Below, piece by piece: positions 37,297-46,002 of a stretch of DNA of 64,000 nt. The translations under genes and the position numbers were made by a program. The notes below the pieces were generated by a model. The model was not told where the DNA came from. It searched no databases and saw only the letters and a list, made by a program, of their open reading frames with translations. Each line of letters opens with the position of its first letter. The first letter of the stretch is position 1. Origin of the DNA: Pseudomonas proteolytica (GTDB lineage: Bacteria > Pseudomonadota > Gammaproteobacteria > Pseudomonadales > Pseudomonadaceae); contig NZ_VFEV01000003.1 of the NCBI RefSeq assembly GCF_007858275.1, positions 1-64,000 on the forward strand, read 5' to 3'.

Positions 37297-37968
37297 ATGG
37301 CACCACGAGTAAAGACCAGCGAACGCATTGTGCAAACCAGCCTGGAGCTGTTCAACCAGCAGGGCGAGCGCAGCATCAGCACCAACCATATTGCCGCCCA
37401 TATGGAAATATCCCCGGGCAACCTGTACTACCACTTCCCGAACAAGCAGGCGATTATCGCGGTGCTGTTTCGCGAGTATGAAGCTCTGGTGGACAGCTTC
37501 CTGCGCCCGCCCCAGGGGCGCGCCATGGTGGTCGAGGACAAGCGCTTCTACCTGCAGGCGGTGCTGGCGGGCATGTGGCGCTATCGTTTTCTGCACCGCG
37601 ATCTTGAGCATCTGCTGGAAAGCGACCCGGAACTGGCCACCGGCTACCGGCGTTTCTCCCAGCGTTGCCTGATCCAGGGTGGCGCGATTTACCGGGGGTT
37701 TGTCGAGGCAGGGATCCTGAACATGGACCCGGTGCAGACCGAAGCCTTGACCCTCAACGCCTGGATTATCCTCACCTCCTGGGTGCGTTTTTTGTGCACC
37801 ACCAACGAGAACTCCGCACACCTGAGTGCCGAGGCAATCAAGCGCGGGGTGTACCAGGTGTTGGTGCTGGAGGCAGGGTTTATCACGCCCCAGGCCAAAG
37901 AGGCCGTGGACGCGTTGTTCAAGGAGTTTTATGTGCCGTTGAGTCAGGCACTGGAAGAAGTGAAGTAG
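37297..37968 (+). CDS. TetR-family transcriptional regulator
   Basis: A 223-residue TetR-type repressor. The helix-turn-helix is SISTNHIAAHMEISPGNLYY followed by HFPNKQAII, near residues 26-55. The C-terminal domain has a predicted hydrophobic ligand pocket. The start is the ATG of MAPRVKTSERI; an upstream in-frame TTG at 37267 adds a non-conserved tail. It is divergent from the aldehyde dehydrogenase gene, so it probably represses that operon in response to an aldehyde, alcohol or fatty acid (inferred from position). Confidence 0.9.
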   Translation: MAPRVKTSERIVQTSLELFNQQGERSISTNHIAAHMEISPGNLYYHFPNKQAIIAVLFREYEALVDSFLRPPQGRAMVVEDKRFYLQAVLAGMWRYRFLHRDLEHLLESDPELATGYRRFSQRCLIQGGAIYRGFVEAGILNMDPVQTEALTLNAWIILTSWVRFLCTTNENSAHLSAEAIKRGVYQVLVLEAGFITPQAKEAVDALFKEFYVPLSQALEEVK

Positions 37969-38001
37969 GCCCTTTCCCGAACATATTTCCAGGAGTCCGT
38001 T

Positions 38002-38856
38002 ATGCCGCTTGCGCAACTGATCAGCCCGCAACAACTGGCCGAACGCCAGAAGCACGCAGGCCTCGTCATCCTCGATTGCCGCTTTGCCCTGGAAGACCCG
38101 GACTACGGGCGTTGCAGCTATGCCGAGGGGCATATCGAGGGCGCGCAGTATGCGGACCTGGAGCGCCACCTCAGCGGGCCGGTGACCAAGGGCGTGACTG
38201 GTCGCCATCCGCTACCGGCGCCCCAGGCGCTGGTCCAGCAGTTGCAGGCCTGGGGCATCAATGCTGACAGCGAGATTGTGCTGTATGACGACGGCCCTGG
38301 CGCGTATGCCGCCCGTGCCTGGTGGCTGCTGGCGTGGCTGGGCAAGCGCGACGGCGTGTCGATCCTCGATGGTGGGCTGAAAGCCTGGCATGCCGCGGGT
38401 TTCCCCTTGAGCCTGGATGCGCCGAGCACCGAGCCTGGCACCTTCACCGGCAGCCCGGACAACCATTTGCTGCTGGATGTCGAACACCTGCAAAAACGCC
38501 TGGGCCAGCCGGGCCTGACCCTGATCGACGCCCGCGCCTTGCCGCGCTTTCGCGGCGAGGTGGAGCCGATTGATCCGATTGCCGGGCACATTCCCGGGGC
38601 GCAATGTGCAGCGTTCAACGAGAACCTGGGCAGTGATGGGCGTTTCTTGCCGGTGGAGCAGCTCAAGCAGCGGTTTGCCGACAAACTGCAAGGTCGTTCG
38701 CCGGATGAATTGGTGGCGTATTGCGGCTCGGGCGTGACGGCGTGCCACAACCTGTTTGCCCTGAGCCTGGCGGGGTATCCGTTGGGCAAGTTGTATGCGG
38801 GGTCGTGGAGTGAGTGGATCAATGATCCGCAGCGCGAAATTGCTACCGGCGATTAA
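38002..38856 (+). CDS. Thiosulfate / 3-mercaptopyruvate sulfurtransferase (tandem rhodanese)
   Basis: A 284-residue protein of two rhodanese domains. The N-terminal inactive copy contains LVILDCRFALED and WLLAWLG; the C-terminal copy carries the active-site loop CGSGVTA. A CGSGVTA loop fits 3-mercaptopyruvate sulfurtransferase (SseA-like) better than CRxGxxR thiosulfate rhodaneses, but specificity is not certain. AGGAG precedes the ATG by 8 nt. It follows the TetR gene by 33 bp and may be co-transcribed with it. Confidence 0.88.
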   Translation: MPLAQLISPQQLAERQKHAGLVILDCRFALEDPDYGRCSYAEGHIEGAQYADLERHLSGPVTKGVTGRHPLPAPQALVQQLQAWGINADSEIVLYDDGPGAYAARAWWLLAWLGKRDGVSILDGGLKAWHAAGFPLSLDAPSTEPGTFTGSPDNHLLLDVEHLQKRLGQPGLTLIDARALPRFRGEVEPIDPIAGHIPGAQCAAFNENLGSDGRFLPVEQLKQRFADKLQGRSPDELVAYCGSGVTACHNLFALSLAGYPLGKLYAGSWSEWINDPQREIATGD

Positions 38857-38875
38857 GTGGGTAATCCCCGATCAA

Positions 38876-38967
38876 ATGTAGGAGCAGGCTTGCCCGCGAA
38901 TGCGGTGTGCCAGCCACCGAATTTATTAGCTGAAACGCCGCATTCGCGAGCAAGCTCGCTCCCACAT
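38876..38967. repeat. Chimeric REPIN (family 1/2 mixture)
   Basis: The left arm TGTAGGAGCAGGCTTGCCCG mixes the family 2 head with a family 1 core. The right arm CGCGAGCAAGCTCGCTCCCA mixes a family 2 core with the family 1 tip. Inner parts still pair (GAATGCGG/CCGCATTC). It lies between the convergent sulfurtransferase and YheT-like genes. Confidence 0.88.
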
Positions 38968-38969
38968 GA

Positions 38970-39983
38970 TTAACCGTGTTTTACCCGTAACCATTGCGGG
39001 ATCCGCCGCTCCAGGTAGTACCCAGGCGTCTTCAGCGAGCCGTCGACAAACCCCACATGCCCGCCCTTGGCCTGCAGTTCAAACTCGGTGCAGTCCGACA
39101 GTTCGCTGGCCTGGGGCAAGCTGTGGGCAAACACAAAAGGATCATCTGCCGCGTGGATGATCAGCGTCGGCGTGCGGATTGCCCCGAGGAAGTAACGACT
39201 CGACGCCCGTCGGTAATAGTCCTCGGCACTCAAGTAACCATGCAGCGGTGCGGTGACGCGGCCGTCAAAATCCCAGAACGTGCGCATTTTCTCCAGCGAG
39301 CCGAGCTGCGCCAGGGTCTTCAATGCTTCTTCGCGTCCGTCCGCCAGGAACTGGCGCTGCTTGACCCGGATATAGCCGAGCATCTCGCGCATGAAATGCT
39401 TTTGATAAACCCGTGAAAACCCCAGGCCTATGCGGTCGGCGCACTGGTCCAGGCGAAACGGCACCGATACCGCCACAGCACCCTGCAGGCCGGAGTTGTC
39501 ACCGGTTTCGCCCAGGTGCTTGAGCAACACATTGCCACCCAGGGAGTAACCCACGGCATACAGTGGCGCCAACGGTCGCTTGGCCCGCAGGTGCGCAATA
39601 GCGGCCGCCAGGTCTTCACTGGCGCCTGAATGGTAACTGCGGGCCAGCAGGTTGGGTTCGCCGGAACAACCGCGCCAGTTCAGGGCGACGCTGGCCCAGC
39701 CTTGGCTGGCCAAGGCTTTTTGCAGGCCGGCGACGTAGGGCGAGTTGGACGAGCCTGTCAGGCCATGCAGTGCCAGCACCAGTGGTGCGTGCGGGTCATG
39801 GGGGCCATGCCAGTCGAGGTCGAGGAAGTCACCATCCTCCAACCACAGGCGCTCGCGCTGGCGATCGAGGTGGGTGGTGGGGCGCCAGAGTGGGCCCCAC
39901 AACGTTTGCAGGTGGGGGTTACCGAGGCCGAAAGCGGGAGTGAAGCGGTCTGAAGGTTTCGGCACGATGAGGGGTCTCGACAC
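38970..39983 (-). CDS. Alpha/beta hydrolase, YheT family
   Basis: A 337-residue hydrolase of the YheT/ABHD1-3 type. The nucleophile is in VGYSLGGNVLLKH, the acid is in IIHAADDPFVF and the histidine in KGGHVGFVDG, giving a complete Ser-Asp-His triad. The oxyanion region is ALHGLTGSSNSPYV. The GTG at 39983 (VSRPLIVPKPSDRF) is my choice; a GTG ten codons further in is possible, and the open frame upstream runs into a family 4 repeat. The physiological substrate is unknown. Confidence 0.85.
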   Translation of the reverse strand: MSRPLIVPKPSDRFTPAFGLGNPHLQTLWGPLWRPTTHLDRQRERLWLEDGDFLDLDWHGPHDPHAPLVLALHGLTGSSNSPYVAGLQKALASQGWASVALNWRGCSGEPNLLARSYHSGASEDLAAAIAHLRAKRPLAPLYAVGYSLGGNVLLKHLGETGDNSGLQGAVAVSVPFRLDQCADRIGLGFSRVYQKHFMREMLGYIRVKQRQFLADGREEALKTLAQLGSLEKMRTFWDFDGRVTAPLHGYLSAEDYYRRASSRYFLGAIRTPTLIIHAADDPFVFAHSLPQASELSDCTEFELQAKGGHVGFVDGSLKTPGYYLERRIPQWLRVKHG

Positions 39984-40011
39984 AACTCTTAAGGGGGGTG
40001 TGGCCAGTGGG

Positions 40012-40057
40012 TTGTGGCGAGGGGGCTTGTCCCCCGTTGGGCTGCGCAGCAGCCCCA
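40012..40057. repeat. Solo arm of palindromic repeat family 4
   Basis: GAGGGGGCTTGTCCCCCGTT followed by GGGCTGCGCAGCAGCCCC is the same as the left arm of the paired element at 22596-22730. No inverted mate is present. It lies between the start of the YheT-like gene and the end of rsmD. Confidence 0.88.
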
Positions 40058-40100
40058 AAAACCTGCTATCTCGGTACACCTGAAAAAAGCAGTGGTCCTA

Positions 40101-40715
40101 TTAAGCGGTCTGCAGCGTACGTTGCCACAGTGCGTAATACACCCGCCCGGACTTTTGCTCACGGTGCAGGCGCCAGTTGCCGGGCAGGCCCAGGGTCGAC
40201 GGCGCGGTCTCGCTTTCGGTGTAGACCCAGGCGTCATCGGCCAGCCATTGGCGCTCTTCCAGCAGCGCGCAGACGGTTGGCAACAGGTTCTGGTTGAACG
40301 GCGGGTCGAGGAACACCACATCGAATGCACTGGCCGGCTGGGTTTCCAGGTAGCGCAGGGCATCGGCGGTCTGTACATGGCCGGTGGTGCAACGCAGTGT
40401 GCCCAGGTGCTCGCGCAGGCTGGAAACCGCCACGTTGCTCGCGTCCAGGGCCTGGCCCAGGGCGGCGCCACGGGACAGGGACTCGAGGAACAACGCGCCA
40501 CTGCCAGCAAACGGGTCAAGTACCTTGGCCCCCTCGATGTACGGCGCGAGCCAATTGAACAAGGTCTCGCGGACCCGATCCGGGGTGGGGCGCAGGCCCA
40601 CCACATCGGGGAAACTCAGCTTGCGGCTGCGCCATTGGCCGCCAATGATGCGCAGTTGGCCCACACCGTTATGAACGTTATGGACAGGTTTTTTAGGGCG
40701 CGATGGACTGGCCAT
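40101..40715 (-). CDS. rsmD: 16S rRNA (guanine966-N2)-methyltransferase RsmD
   Basis: A 204-residue SAM methyltransferase that modifies G966 of 16S rRNA. SAM binding is at VLDPFAGSGALFLE and the catalytic N6/N2-type motif is FLDPPFN. The conserved front region is QLRIIGGQWRSRKL, with RPTPDRVRETLFNWL. The ATG overlaps the stop of the upstream M16 gene (TAATG), so translation is coupled. The arrangement ftsY divergent from a run ending in rsmD is common in gamma-proteobacteria. Confidence 0.96.
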   Translation of the reverse strand: MASPSRPKKPVHNVHNGVGQLRIIGGQWRSRKLSFPDVVGLRPTPDRVRETLFNWLAPYIEGAKVLDPFAGSGALFLESLSRGAALGQALDASNVAVSSLREHLGTLRCTTGHVQTADALRYLETQPASAFDVVFLDPPFNQNLLPTVCALLEERQWLADDAWVYTESETAPSTLGLPGNWRLHREQKSGRVYYALWQRTLQTA

Positions 40716-42205
40716 TAATGCTCCGGAACCCCGAGCGGCTGCTCGGCAGGTTTATCAGTGGGGGGCGGTAGTGGCTTTTGCGCGGTGGTGGGACCAGCGG
40801 TCACGATCACCATTTTATCGCTGCTCAAGTGTTTGTTCATGGCGGCCTTGACCTGATCGACGGTCAGGGCCTGGGATTGCTGCATGAAATCTTCCAGGTA
40901 ATTGAGCGGCAGGTTGTAGAACCCCATGGCGCCCAGTTGCCCGACGATATCGGCGTTGCTCGCGGTGGACAGCGGGAAGCTGCCGGCCAGTTCGCGCTTG
41001 GCGTCATCCAGTTCTTTTTGCGTCGGCCCGGTCTTGAGGTAGTCGGCCAGCACTTGCTCCACCAGGCGCAAGGTGCCGCCGCTCATTTCGGCGCGGGTCT
41101 GCAAGTTGATCATGAAGGGGCCACGCACCTGCATCGGCGAGAAGCCCGAGTACACGCCATAAGTCAGGCCGCGCTTCTCACGCACTTCGCTCATCAGGCG
41201 GGTGCCAAAACCACCACCCCCCAGGATCTGGTTGCCCAGGGACAGGGCGGCGTAGTCCGGGTCGGCGCGGTTGATGCCCAGTTGTGCGAACAGCAGATGC
41301 GTCTGCTTGGATGGAAACTCGATATGCCCCAGGCCGGCCTTGGGTTCGGTTGGCTCGGCGATCTTCGCCAGCGCCGGGCCCTTGGGCAGGGATGCGGAGA
41401 CTTTGGCCGCCATGGCCTCGGCGTCTGCGCGGGACAGGTCGCCGACCATCGCGATCACCGCGTTGCCGGCGGCGTAGGCCTTGGCATGGAATGCCTTCAG
41501 CTGTGCCTGGGTAATGGCCGGAACGCTTGCAGGGGTACCTTCGCTCGGGTGCGCATAGGGGTGGTCGCCGTACAGACGCTTGAACAGCTCGATACTCGCC
41601 AGCTTGCCCGGGTTCTGTTTCTGGTACTCGAAGCCGGCCAGCAGTTGGTTCTTGATCCGCGCCAGGGAGTCGGCGGGGAAGGTCGGCTGGCCGATCACCT
41701 GGTCAAACAGCGTGAGGGCGGCGTCGCGTTTGTCGGCGGCACTGAGGCTGCGCAGCGAGACCAGCGCCATGTCACGGTAGGCACCGTTGCTGAAATCGGC
41801 GCCCAGGCCTTCAAAACCGGCGGCAATCTGCCCCACATCCTTGCCCGGCACGCCTTCGTTGAGCATGGCGTTGGTCAGCAGGGCCAGGCCCGGCGTGTTG
41901 CCGTCCTGGCTGCTGCCGGCGGCGAACAGGATGCGCATGTCGAACATCGGCAGTTCGTGGGCCTCGACGAACAGCACCTTGGCGCCTTCGGCGGTATTCC
42001 AGGTCTGCACGTTGAGCTTGCGGTTGGTCGGGTTCTTGCCATCCAGCTCTGCCAGGGATTGCAGGGTCTTGCTGGATTTGGCCTGTTCCAGCGCCGGGCT
42101 GGCCACGGAGTCGTCCGGGCGGCCGATATACACCGCGACCGCCGCCACCAGGGTCACGACGATCAGGCCGGGCAGCACCAGGCGGTTGTTTTTGCGATCA
42201 CTCAT
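40715..42205 (-). CDS. M16-family peptidase homologue lacking the zinc motif
   Basis: A 496-residue pitrilysin-family protein with an N-terminal membrane anchor (LVLPGLIVVTLVAAVAVYIG), so it is probably periplasmic and tethered. The HxxEH zinc site of active M16 enzymes is absent: the aligned region reads ALLTNAMLNEG. The conserved C-terminal R/Y pair is kept (MSEVREKRGLTYGVYSGF). This is the non-catalytic partner type, as in mitochondrial MPP-alpha. The start overlaps the catalytic partner gene by 8 bp; the ATG at 42205 (MSDRKNN) is used. Confidence 0.88.
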   Translation of the reverse strand: MSDRKNNRLVLPGLIVVTLVAAVAVYIGRPDDSVASPALEQAKSSKTLQSLAELDGKNPTNRKLNVQTWNTAEGAKVLFVEAHELPMFDMRILFAAGSSQDGNTPGLALLTNAMLNEGVPGKDVGQIAAGFEGLGADFSNGAYRDMALVSLRSLSAADKRDAALTLFDQVIGQPTFPADSLARIKNQLLAGFEYQKQNPGKLASIELFKRLYGDHPYAHPSEGTPASVPAITQAQLKAFHAKAYAAGNAVIAMVGDLSRADAEAMAAKVSASLPKGPALAKIAEPTEPKAGLGHIEFPSKQTHLLFAQLGINRADPDYAALSLGNQILGGGGFGTRLMSEVREKRGLTYGVYSGFSPMQVRGPFMINLQTRAEMSGGTLRLVEQVLADYLKTGPTQKELDDAKRELAGSFPLSTASNADIVGQLGAMGFYNLPLNYLEDFMQQSQALTVDQVKAAMNKHLSSDKMVIVTAGPTTAQKPLPPPTDKPAEQPLGVPEH

Positions 42206-43553
42206 GGGTGGTCTCCTCGGGCAGGACATGGGCGATACTCAGGCGTTCGCGGGTGAAATACGTGCGCGCGGCCTTCTGGATGTCCTCGGGTGTCACGCTT
42301 TGCAGCTCGGCAAGCTCGGTGTCCATCAGCTTCCACGACAGGCCGACCGTTTCCAGGGAACCAATGGCCGTGGCCTGGCTGGTGATGGAGTCGCGCTCGT
42401 AGACCACGCCGGCAATGACCTGGGCGCGGATGCGTTCCAGCTCCTCGGCGGTCGGTGGCTTGGCCTTGAGTTCGTCCAGCAGGCGCCAGAGCCCGGCTTC
42501 GGCCTGGGCCACGGTTTTCTTCTTCTGCTGGTTGGGCGTGGCGCTCAAGGTGAACAGGCTGTCGCCACGGGTATAGGCGTCGTAGTTGGTCGAGGCCGCG
42601 GACACCAGTTCTTCACCGCGTTCCAGCTGGCTCGGGATGCGCGCGCTGTAGCCGCCATCGAGCAGCGCCGAGATCAGGCGCAGGGCGTTGACCGAGCGTT
42701 TGTCTTCGGCGGTGGCCAGGCCCGGGACGTTGAAGCCCAGGATGACGCTCGGCAATTGGGTCTGCACATGCAGGGTCAGTTGGCGCTCGCCCGGCTCGGC
42801 CAGCTCCAGGGGCTTTTTCGCTGGTGGCACGTCGCGCTTGGGGATCGGGCCGAAGTAACGCTGGGCCAGGGTTTTCACCTCATCCGGGGTCACGTCGCCC
42901 ACCACGACCAGGGTCGCGTTGTTCGGCACGTACCAGGATTGGTACCAGTGGCGCAGTTCCTCGACCTTCATGCGGTCCAGGTCGGCCATCCAGCCGATGG
43001 TCGGCGTGTGGTAGCCGCTGGCCGGGTAGGCCATCGCCTTGAAGCGTTCAAAGGCCTTGGACAGCGGGTTGTCATCGGTGCGCAGGCGGCGCTCTTCCTT
43101 GATGACTTCGATCTCGCGGCTGAATTCGTCGGCCGGCAGGCGCAGGGTGGCCATGCGGTCGGCCTCCAGTTCCAGGGCAACGCCCAGGCGGTCGCGGGCC
43201 AGCACTTGGTAGTAGGCGGTGTAGTCGTCGCTGGTGAAGGCGTTTTCTTCGGCGCCCAGGTCGCGCAGGATCAACGAGGCTTCGCCGGGGCCGGTCTTGG
43301 AACTGCCCTTGAACATCATATGTTCCAGGGCGTGGGACAAGCCGGTCTGGCCAGGGGTTTCATAGCTGGAGCCGACCTTGTACCAGACCTGCGAGACCAC
43401 CACCGGGGCGCGATGGTCTTCGCGCACGACGACCTTGAGGCCGTTGTCCAGGGTGAATTCATGGGTGGGTTGTGGGTCGGCAGCCAAGGCTGAAAGGGGC
43501 AGACAAACTGTGCTGAGCAGCAGGCCTGCGGCGCGGCGGGCTAGAGCATTCAT
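42198..43553 (-). CDS. M16-family zinc metallopeptidase, catalytic partner
   Basis: A 451-residue periplasmic peptidase with a signal peptide (LLLSTVCLPLSALAAD) and the inverted zinc motif HALEHMMFKG (HxxEH), with the third ligand Glu about 75 residues on, in the EREIEVIKEE-like region. It is probably a heterodimer with the product of the overlapping downstream gene. The pair resembles the PqqL/YmxG-type peptidases; targets are unknown. It is divergent from ftsY. Confidence 0.9.
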   Translation of the reverse strand: MNALARRAAGLLLSTVCLPLSALAADPQPTHEFTLDNGLKVVVREDHRAPVVVSQVWYKVGSSYETPGQTGLSHALEHMMFKGSSKTGPGEASLILRDLGAEENAFTSDDYTAYYQVLARDRLGVALELEADRMATLRLPADEFSREIEVIKEERRLRTDDNPLSKAFERFKAMAYPASGYHTPTIGWMADLDRMKVEELRHWYQSWYVPNNATLVVVGDVTPDEVKTLAQRYFGPIPKRDVPPAKKPLELAEPGERQLTLHVQTQLPSVILGFNVPGLATAEDKRSVNALRLISALLDGGYSARIPSQLERGEELVSAASTNYDAYTRGDSLFTLSATPNQQKKKTVAQAEAGLWRLLDELKAKPPTAEELERIRAQVIAGVVYERDSITSQATAIGSLETVGLSWKLMDTELAELQSVTPEDIQKAARTYFTRERLSIAHVLPEETTHE

Positions 43554-43894
43554 TCGTTTTTAAACCTGTTGGGCTGCCCGCTTGGTCTTAGCGTCGGCGG
43601 GCGAGGAGGTGCTAGGATACTGATCCGTATTAGCGGCGGCCACTGCGGCTGTCATATCGTTTCGGATCCAGTCGTCGTAAAGATGGAGTTATCGGTGGGT
43701 TTCCCCGGTTTTAATCCGCTTTTCGCCGATTTTATCGCTTCAGTCCTATATTGAATCGATTTGTTGAGGCTGTATTCACGCCTCACAAAATGCTGCGCAT
43801 GAACAAGCTGGCTAAAAAACAGTCTGTTGCGCATCGAATATTATTTACCGAGGCGCCACCTAGGCGCGTCGCTACCGTGAGATAGCCGTCCTCC
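43554..43894. other. 341-bp divergent gap, M16 operon / ftsY
   Basis: It contains the promoters of both the peptidase-rsmD run and ftsYEX. One possible plus-strand sigma-70 pair is TTGAAT (43751-43756) and TATTCA (43773-43778), 16 bp apart, about 115 bp before ftsY. The middle is more AT-rich than the genes. No small gene, repeat or REP arm is seen. Confidence 0.5.
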
Positions 43895-45334
43895 ATGTTT
43901 GGTTCCAACGACGACAAGAAGAGCCCAGCTGCGGCTGGCGAGAAAAAAGGCCTGTTCGGATGGCTGCGCAAAAAGCCGCAGGAAACCGTCGTCGAACAGC
44001 CGCAAGTCCAACCTGAGCCTGTGCCCGAGCCTGTTCTGCAGGCGGAACCTGCGATTGAGCCGGTGGCCGAGCCTGTCGTCGAGGCCCCGGTGGTGTTGCC
44101 TATGGCCGAGCCGGTGTTGCAACCGGTGGTGGAGGCTGCGCCAGAGCCAGAGCCAGAGCCAGAGCACAAGCCATGGCCGTCATTGCCGGTGGCTGAAGAG
44201 CCCGTTGCGTTGGTGGAGGATGTGCAGGCCGAACATGCAGCGCCGCCGATTCCTGCCATTGTCGAGCCTGTCGAGCCGCTACCCGTCGTCGTTGAGCCAG
44301 CCCCGCTCGTAGTCGAGCCAGCTCCGCTGGTGATCGATGCTGCTCCCGCAGTCATCGAGGCTGTCGCAGTGCCTGTGCCTGCCGAGGCGCCTGCCGAAGC
44401 CAGCAAGACCGGCTTCTTCGCCCGCCTCAAGCAAGGCCTGAGCAAAACCAGCGCCAGCATCGGCGAAGGCATGGCGAGCCTGTTCCTCGGCAAGAAAATC
44501 ATCGATGACGAGCTGCTCGAAGACATCGAGACCCGCCTGCTGACTGCTGACGTGGGCGTCGAAGCCACCGCCGTGATCATCCAGAGCCTGACCCAGAAGG
44601 TGGCGCGCAAGCAGCTCACTGACGCCGACGCGCTTTACAAGTCATTGCAGGCCGAACTGGCCGCCATGCTCAAGCCGGTGGAAGCGCCGCTGGTGATCAC
44701 CGAGAAGAAACCCTTCGTGATCCTGGTGGTAGGCGTCAACGGCGCCGGCAAGACCACTACCATCGGCAAGCTGGCGAAGAAGCTGCAACTGGAAGGCAAG
44801 AAAGTCATGCTCGCCGCCGGTGACACCTTCCGCGCCGCTGCGGTGGAGCAATTGCAGGTGTGGGGCGAACGCAACAAGATCCCGGTCATCGCCCAGCACA
44901 CCGGCGCCGACTCCGCTTCGGTGATCTTCGATGCCGTGCAAGCCGCCAAGGCCCGGAACATCGATGTACTGATCGCCGATACCGCCGGTCGCCTGCATAC
45001 CAAAGACAACCTGATGGAAGAGTTGAAGAAAGTCCGCCGGGTGATGGGCAAGCTCGACGCCGACGCGCCGCACGAGGTGCTGTTGGTGCTGGACGCCGGC
45101 ACTGGGCAGAACGCGATCAGCCAGGCCAAGCAATTCAACCAGACGGTACAGCTCACTGGCCTGGCATTGACTAAGCTCGATGGCACGGCCAAGGGTGGGG
45201 TTATTTTCGCCCTGGCTAAACAATTCGGGTTGCCGATTCGTTATATCGGTGTCGGCGAAGGTATTGATGACCTGCGCACCTTTGAGGCCGAACCCTTTGT
45301 CCAGGCACTGTTTGCCGAGCGGGAGCGTTCATGA
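43895..45334 (+). CDS. ftsY: Signal recognition particle receptor FtsY
   Basis: SRP-receptor GTPase that docks ribosome-nascent-chain complexes at the inner membrane. The 479 residues have an acidic A domain (about 25-165) made of degenerate Pro-Glu-Val repeats such as EPVPEPVLQAEPAIEPVAEP, then the N and G domains with GVNGAGKTTTIGKLA (G1), DTFRAAAVEQL, DTAGRLHTK (G3) and TKLDGTAKGG (G4/G5). It overlaps ftsE by 4 bp. The A domain contains an in-frame hexanucleotide repeat. Confidence 0.97.
   Translation: MFGSNDDKKSPAAAGEKKGLFGWLRKKPQETVVEQPQVQPEPVPEPVLQAEPAIEPVAEPVVEAPVVLPMAEPVLQPVVEAAPEPEPEPEHKPWPSLPVAEEPVALVEDVQAEHAAPPIPAIVEPVEPLPVVVEPAPLVVEPAPLVIDAAPAVIEAVAVPVPAEAPAEASKTGFFARLKQGLSKTSASIGEGMASLFLGKKIIDDELLEDIETRLLTADVGVEATAVIIQSLTQKVARKQLTDADALYKSLQAELAAMLKPVEAPLVITEKKPFVILVVGVNGAGKTTTIGKLAKKLQLEGKKVMLAAGDTFRAAAVEQLQVWGERNKIPVIAQHTGADSASVIFDAVQAAKARNIDVLIADTAGRLHTKDNLMEELKKVRRVMGKLDADAPHEVLLVLDAGTGQNAISQAKQFNQTVQLTGLALTKLDGTAKGGVIFALAKQFGLPIRYIGVGEGIDDLRTFEAEPFVQALFAERERS
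44141..44164 (+). repeat. In-frame (CCAGAG)4 hexanucleotide repeat in ftsY
   Basis: Four exact copies of CCAGAG encode a Pro-Glu run within the acidic A domain. Slippage would change the protein by two residues at a time without breaking the frame. Confidence 0.9.
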
Positions 45335-46002
45335 TTCGTTTTGAACAGGTGGGCAAGCGCTACGCCAACGGGCATGTCGGCTTGCATGAGCTGAGTTTCC
45401 GGGTGCGCCGTGGCGAGTTCTTGTTTGTCACCGGTCACTCCGGCGCCGGCAAAAGTACCTTGCTGCGCCTGTTGCTGGCCATGGAGCGCCCCACCACCGG
45501 CAAACTGCTGCTGGCCGGCCAGGACCTGGCCACCATCAGCAATGCGCAGATCCCGCTCCTGCGTCGGCAGATCGGCGTGGTGTTCCAGAACCACCAGTTG
45601 CTGTTCGATCGCACGGTGTTCAACAACATCGCTTTGCCATTGCAGATTCTCGGCCTGTCCAAGGCCGAAATCGTCAAGCGCGTGGATTCGGCCCTGGAGC
45701 GCGTGGCGCTGTCGGACAAGACCGATTTGTACCCCGGCGACCTGTCCACCGGCCAGCAACAGCGCGTCGGCATCGCCCGCGCCATTGTCCACCGCCCGGC
45801 CTTGCTGCTGGCGGACGAACCCACCGGTAACCTTGACCCGCGCCTGGCCGCAGAGATCATGGGGGTTTTTGAAGACATCAACCGCCTGGGCACCAGCGTG
45901 CTGATTGCCAGTCACGACCTGGCATTGATCGCGCGCATGCGCCATCGCATGTTGACCCTGCAGCGCGGCCGCCTGATTGGCGACGGGGAGGCCGGCGTAT
46001 GA
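45331..46002 (+). CDS. ftsE: Cell division ABC ATPase FtsE
   Basis: A 223-residue ATPase that, with FtsX, controls periplasmic murein hydrolases at the septum. It has Walker A GHSGAGKST, the Q-loop VVFQNHQLL, signature LSTGQQQRVGIARAI and Walker B LLLADEPTGNLD with a following SHD switch. It overlaps ftsY by 4 bp (ATGA) and ftsX by 4 bp, the classical ftsYEX operon. Confidence 0.97.
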   Translation: MIRFEQVGKRYANGHVGLHELSFRVRRGEFLFVTGHSGAGKSTLLRLLLAMERPTTGKLLLAGQDLATISNAQIPLLRRQIGVVFQNHQLLFDRTVFNNIALPLQILGLSKAEIVKRVDSALERVALSDKTDLYPGDLSTGQQQRVGIARAIVHRPALLLADEPTGNLDPRLAAEIMGVFEDINRLGTSVLIASHDLALIARMRHRMLTLQRGRLIGDGEAGV

